Positions 63,531-64,000 of a stretch of DNA of 64,000 bases are shown in pieces. The stretch spans positions 186,001-250,000 of the forward strand of contig CAWDXO010000013.1 of the NCBI GenBank assembly GCA_963806335.1. The letters run 5' to 3'. Origin of the DNA: Palsa-504 sp963806335. Lineage in GTDB: Bacteria > Actinomycetota > Actinomycetes > Streptosporangiales > Streptosporangiaceae. The translations under genes were made by a program, and so were the position numbers. The notes beneath the pieces are model-generated. The model did not search any database and was not told the DNA's origin. It was given only the letters and a program-made list of their open reading frames with translations. Numbering within the stretch: the first letter of the stretch is position 1; each line of letters opens with the position of its first letter.

Positions 63531-63734
63531 TTACTTCAAGTCGTAACGGCCCTTCTTCGCATCGGTCAGGAACCGGGCGAACGCGGCCCGGTCGATAACG
63601 TGGGCGCCGTCTTCCGGTCGCTTGCTATCGCGCACCGCCGCCACGCCGTCCAGGTTGGCCGCGATCTCGACGCAACCTCCGTTGTGCGCACTGCGGCGGG
63701 CCTTCCGCCAGATGGCCTGAGACAGGTCGGTCAT
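63531..63734 (-). CDS. DUF397 domain protein
   Basis: 67 residues: WRKARRSAHNGGCVEIAANLDGVAAVRDSKRPEDGAHVIDRAAFARFL is a complete DUF397 domain (usual W-KS-S---G-CVEVA form, VRDSK). Such small proteins partner Scr1/DUF5753 regulators and control antibiotic or developmental genes in streptomycetes, an inference for this copy. It is 3 bp after the upstream regulator. Confidence 0.92.
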   Translation of the reverse strand: MTDLSQAIWRKARRSAHNGGCVEIAANLDGVAAVRDSKRPEDGAHVIDRAAFARFLTDAKKGRYDLK

Positions 63735-63737
63735 GCC

Positions 63738-64000
63738 TTACTCCATTCGCTTCGCGAGATGTTCGAGGTAGCCCGTGGTGTCCGCGGGTTCAAGCGCGGC
63801 ATCGCAAGCGCGCTCGAACGATTCGATGTACCCCTGCACTGGCTCCGGCTTGCTCACCTCCTCGACCGAGTAATCGGTCTCTACGAAGACCAGGCTCGGC
63901 TCGTCATCGCGAAAGCCGAGGATGTTGACCATCGAGACGATGCCGATCGGCGGACCGTCCTCGAACCGCTGGATATGCAGCCGCACATTCCGGCGAGTGC
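63738..64000 (-). CDS. Scr1-family (DUF5753) XRE regulator, C-terminal part
   Basis: The gene runs off the window. The visible 86 codons (VRLHIQRFEDGPPIGIVSMVNILGFRDDEPSLVFVETDYSVEEV and YIESFERACDAALEPADTTGYLEHLAKRM) are the end of a DUF5753 ligand-like domain, which normally follows an N-terminal helix-turn-helix. The neighbour DUF397 supports the identity. Confidence 0.85.
   Translation of the reverse strand, partial: TRRNVRLHIQRFEDGPPIGIVSMVNILGFRDDEPSLVFVETDYSVEEVSKPEPVQGYIESFERACDAALEPADTTGYLEHLAKRME

Overview
The window is high-GC, densely packed bacterial DNA with several actinobacterial hallmarks: an Scr1-type regulator (DUF5753) next to a DUF397 protein, DUF222/HNH proteins, mycothiol-dependent maleylpyruvate-isomerase-like proteins, a group II truncated haemoglobin, paired dynamin-like GTPases, many ATGA/GTGA start-stop overlaps, and leaderless genes with a TANNNT -10 box 6-7 nt before the start. 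A soil actinomycete near Streptosporangiales is my best guess from protein style. No rRNA or tRNA gene was seen.

Layout. 1-31.8 kb is mixed housekeeping and accessory DNA: a dehydrogenase tail, AraC regulators, an AbiEi-like protein, rnj-dapA, a regulator/MFS pair, an HNH nuclease, an S9 peptidase, a methyltransferase/DinB pair, an MscS channel, glbO, ettA, ssb, a histidine-utilisation operon (hutU, an amidohydrolase, hutF, aldo/keto reductase), an HtrA-like protease and a decayed DUF222/HNH gene. 31.8-36.4 kb holds two dynamin-like GTPases. 36.6-52.0 kb is a nearly unbroken minus-strand cobalamin operon behind a cobalamin riboswitch: chelatase I/D, cobO, cobB, cobI, cobM, cbiD, cobL, cbiG-cobJ, ferredoxin, cobH, cbiX, bluB-cobT, cobA/cysG. 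It mixes early-cobalt-insertion (cbiX, cbiD, cbiG) and adenosylation steps; cobN, cobK and the late nucleotide-loop genes are not here. 52.2-55.9 kb holds a sugar-nucleotide epimerase, a polyprenyl-type glycosyltransferase, a GtrA protein and a UDP-sulfoquinovose synthase-like protein, suggesting a lipid-linked sulfosugar. 56-64 kb holds an MBL-fold protein, a DUF6504 protein, a DUF4262 protein, a secreted beta-helix protein, glyA, a nucleoside hydrolase, a histidine-kinase-like ATPase protein and a DUF397/Scr1 pair.

Two features stand out. First, short GC-rich tandem repeats (11-39 bp units) are unusually common and sit at gene ends, inside linkers and once inside an enzyme core (cbiX). Two dispersed palindromic elements also occur twice each, and one copy lies inside cobI. 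Second, several normally intact genes (ettA, cbiD, chelatase I/D, nucleoside hydrolase, DUF222, the cobI/cobM junction) are each broken by a one- or two-base indel. Either the sequence carries indel errors or the genome has real recent frameshifts. Correcting one base would fuse cobI to cobM through an eight-residue-repeat linker.
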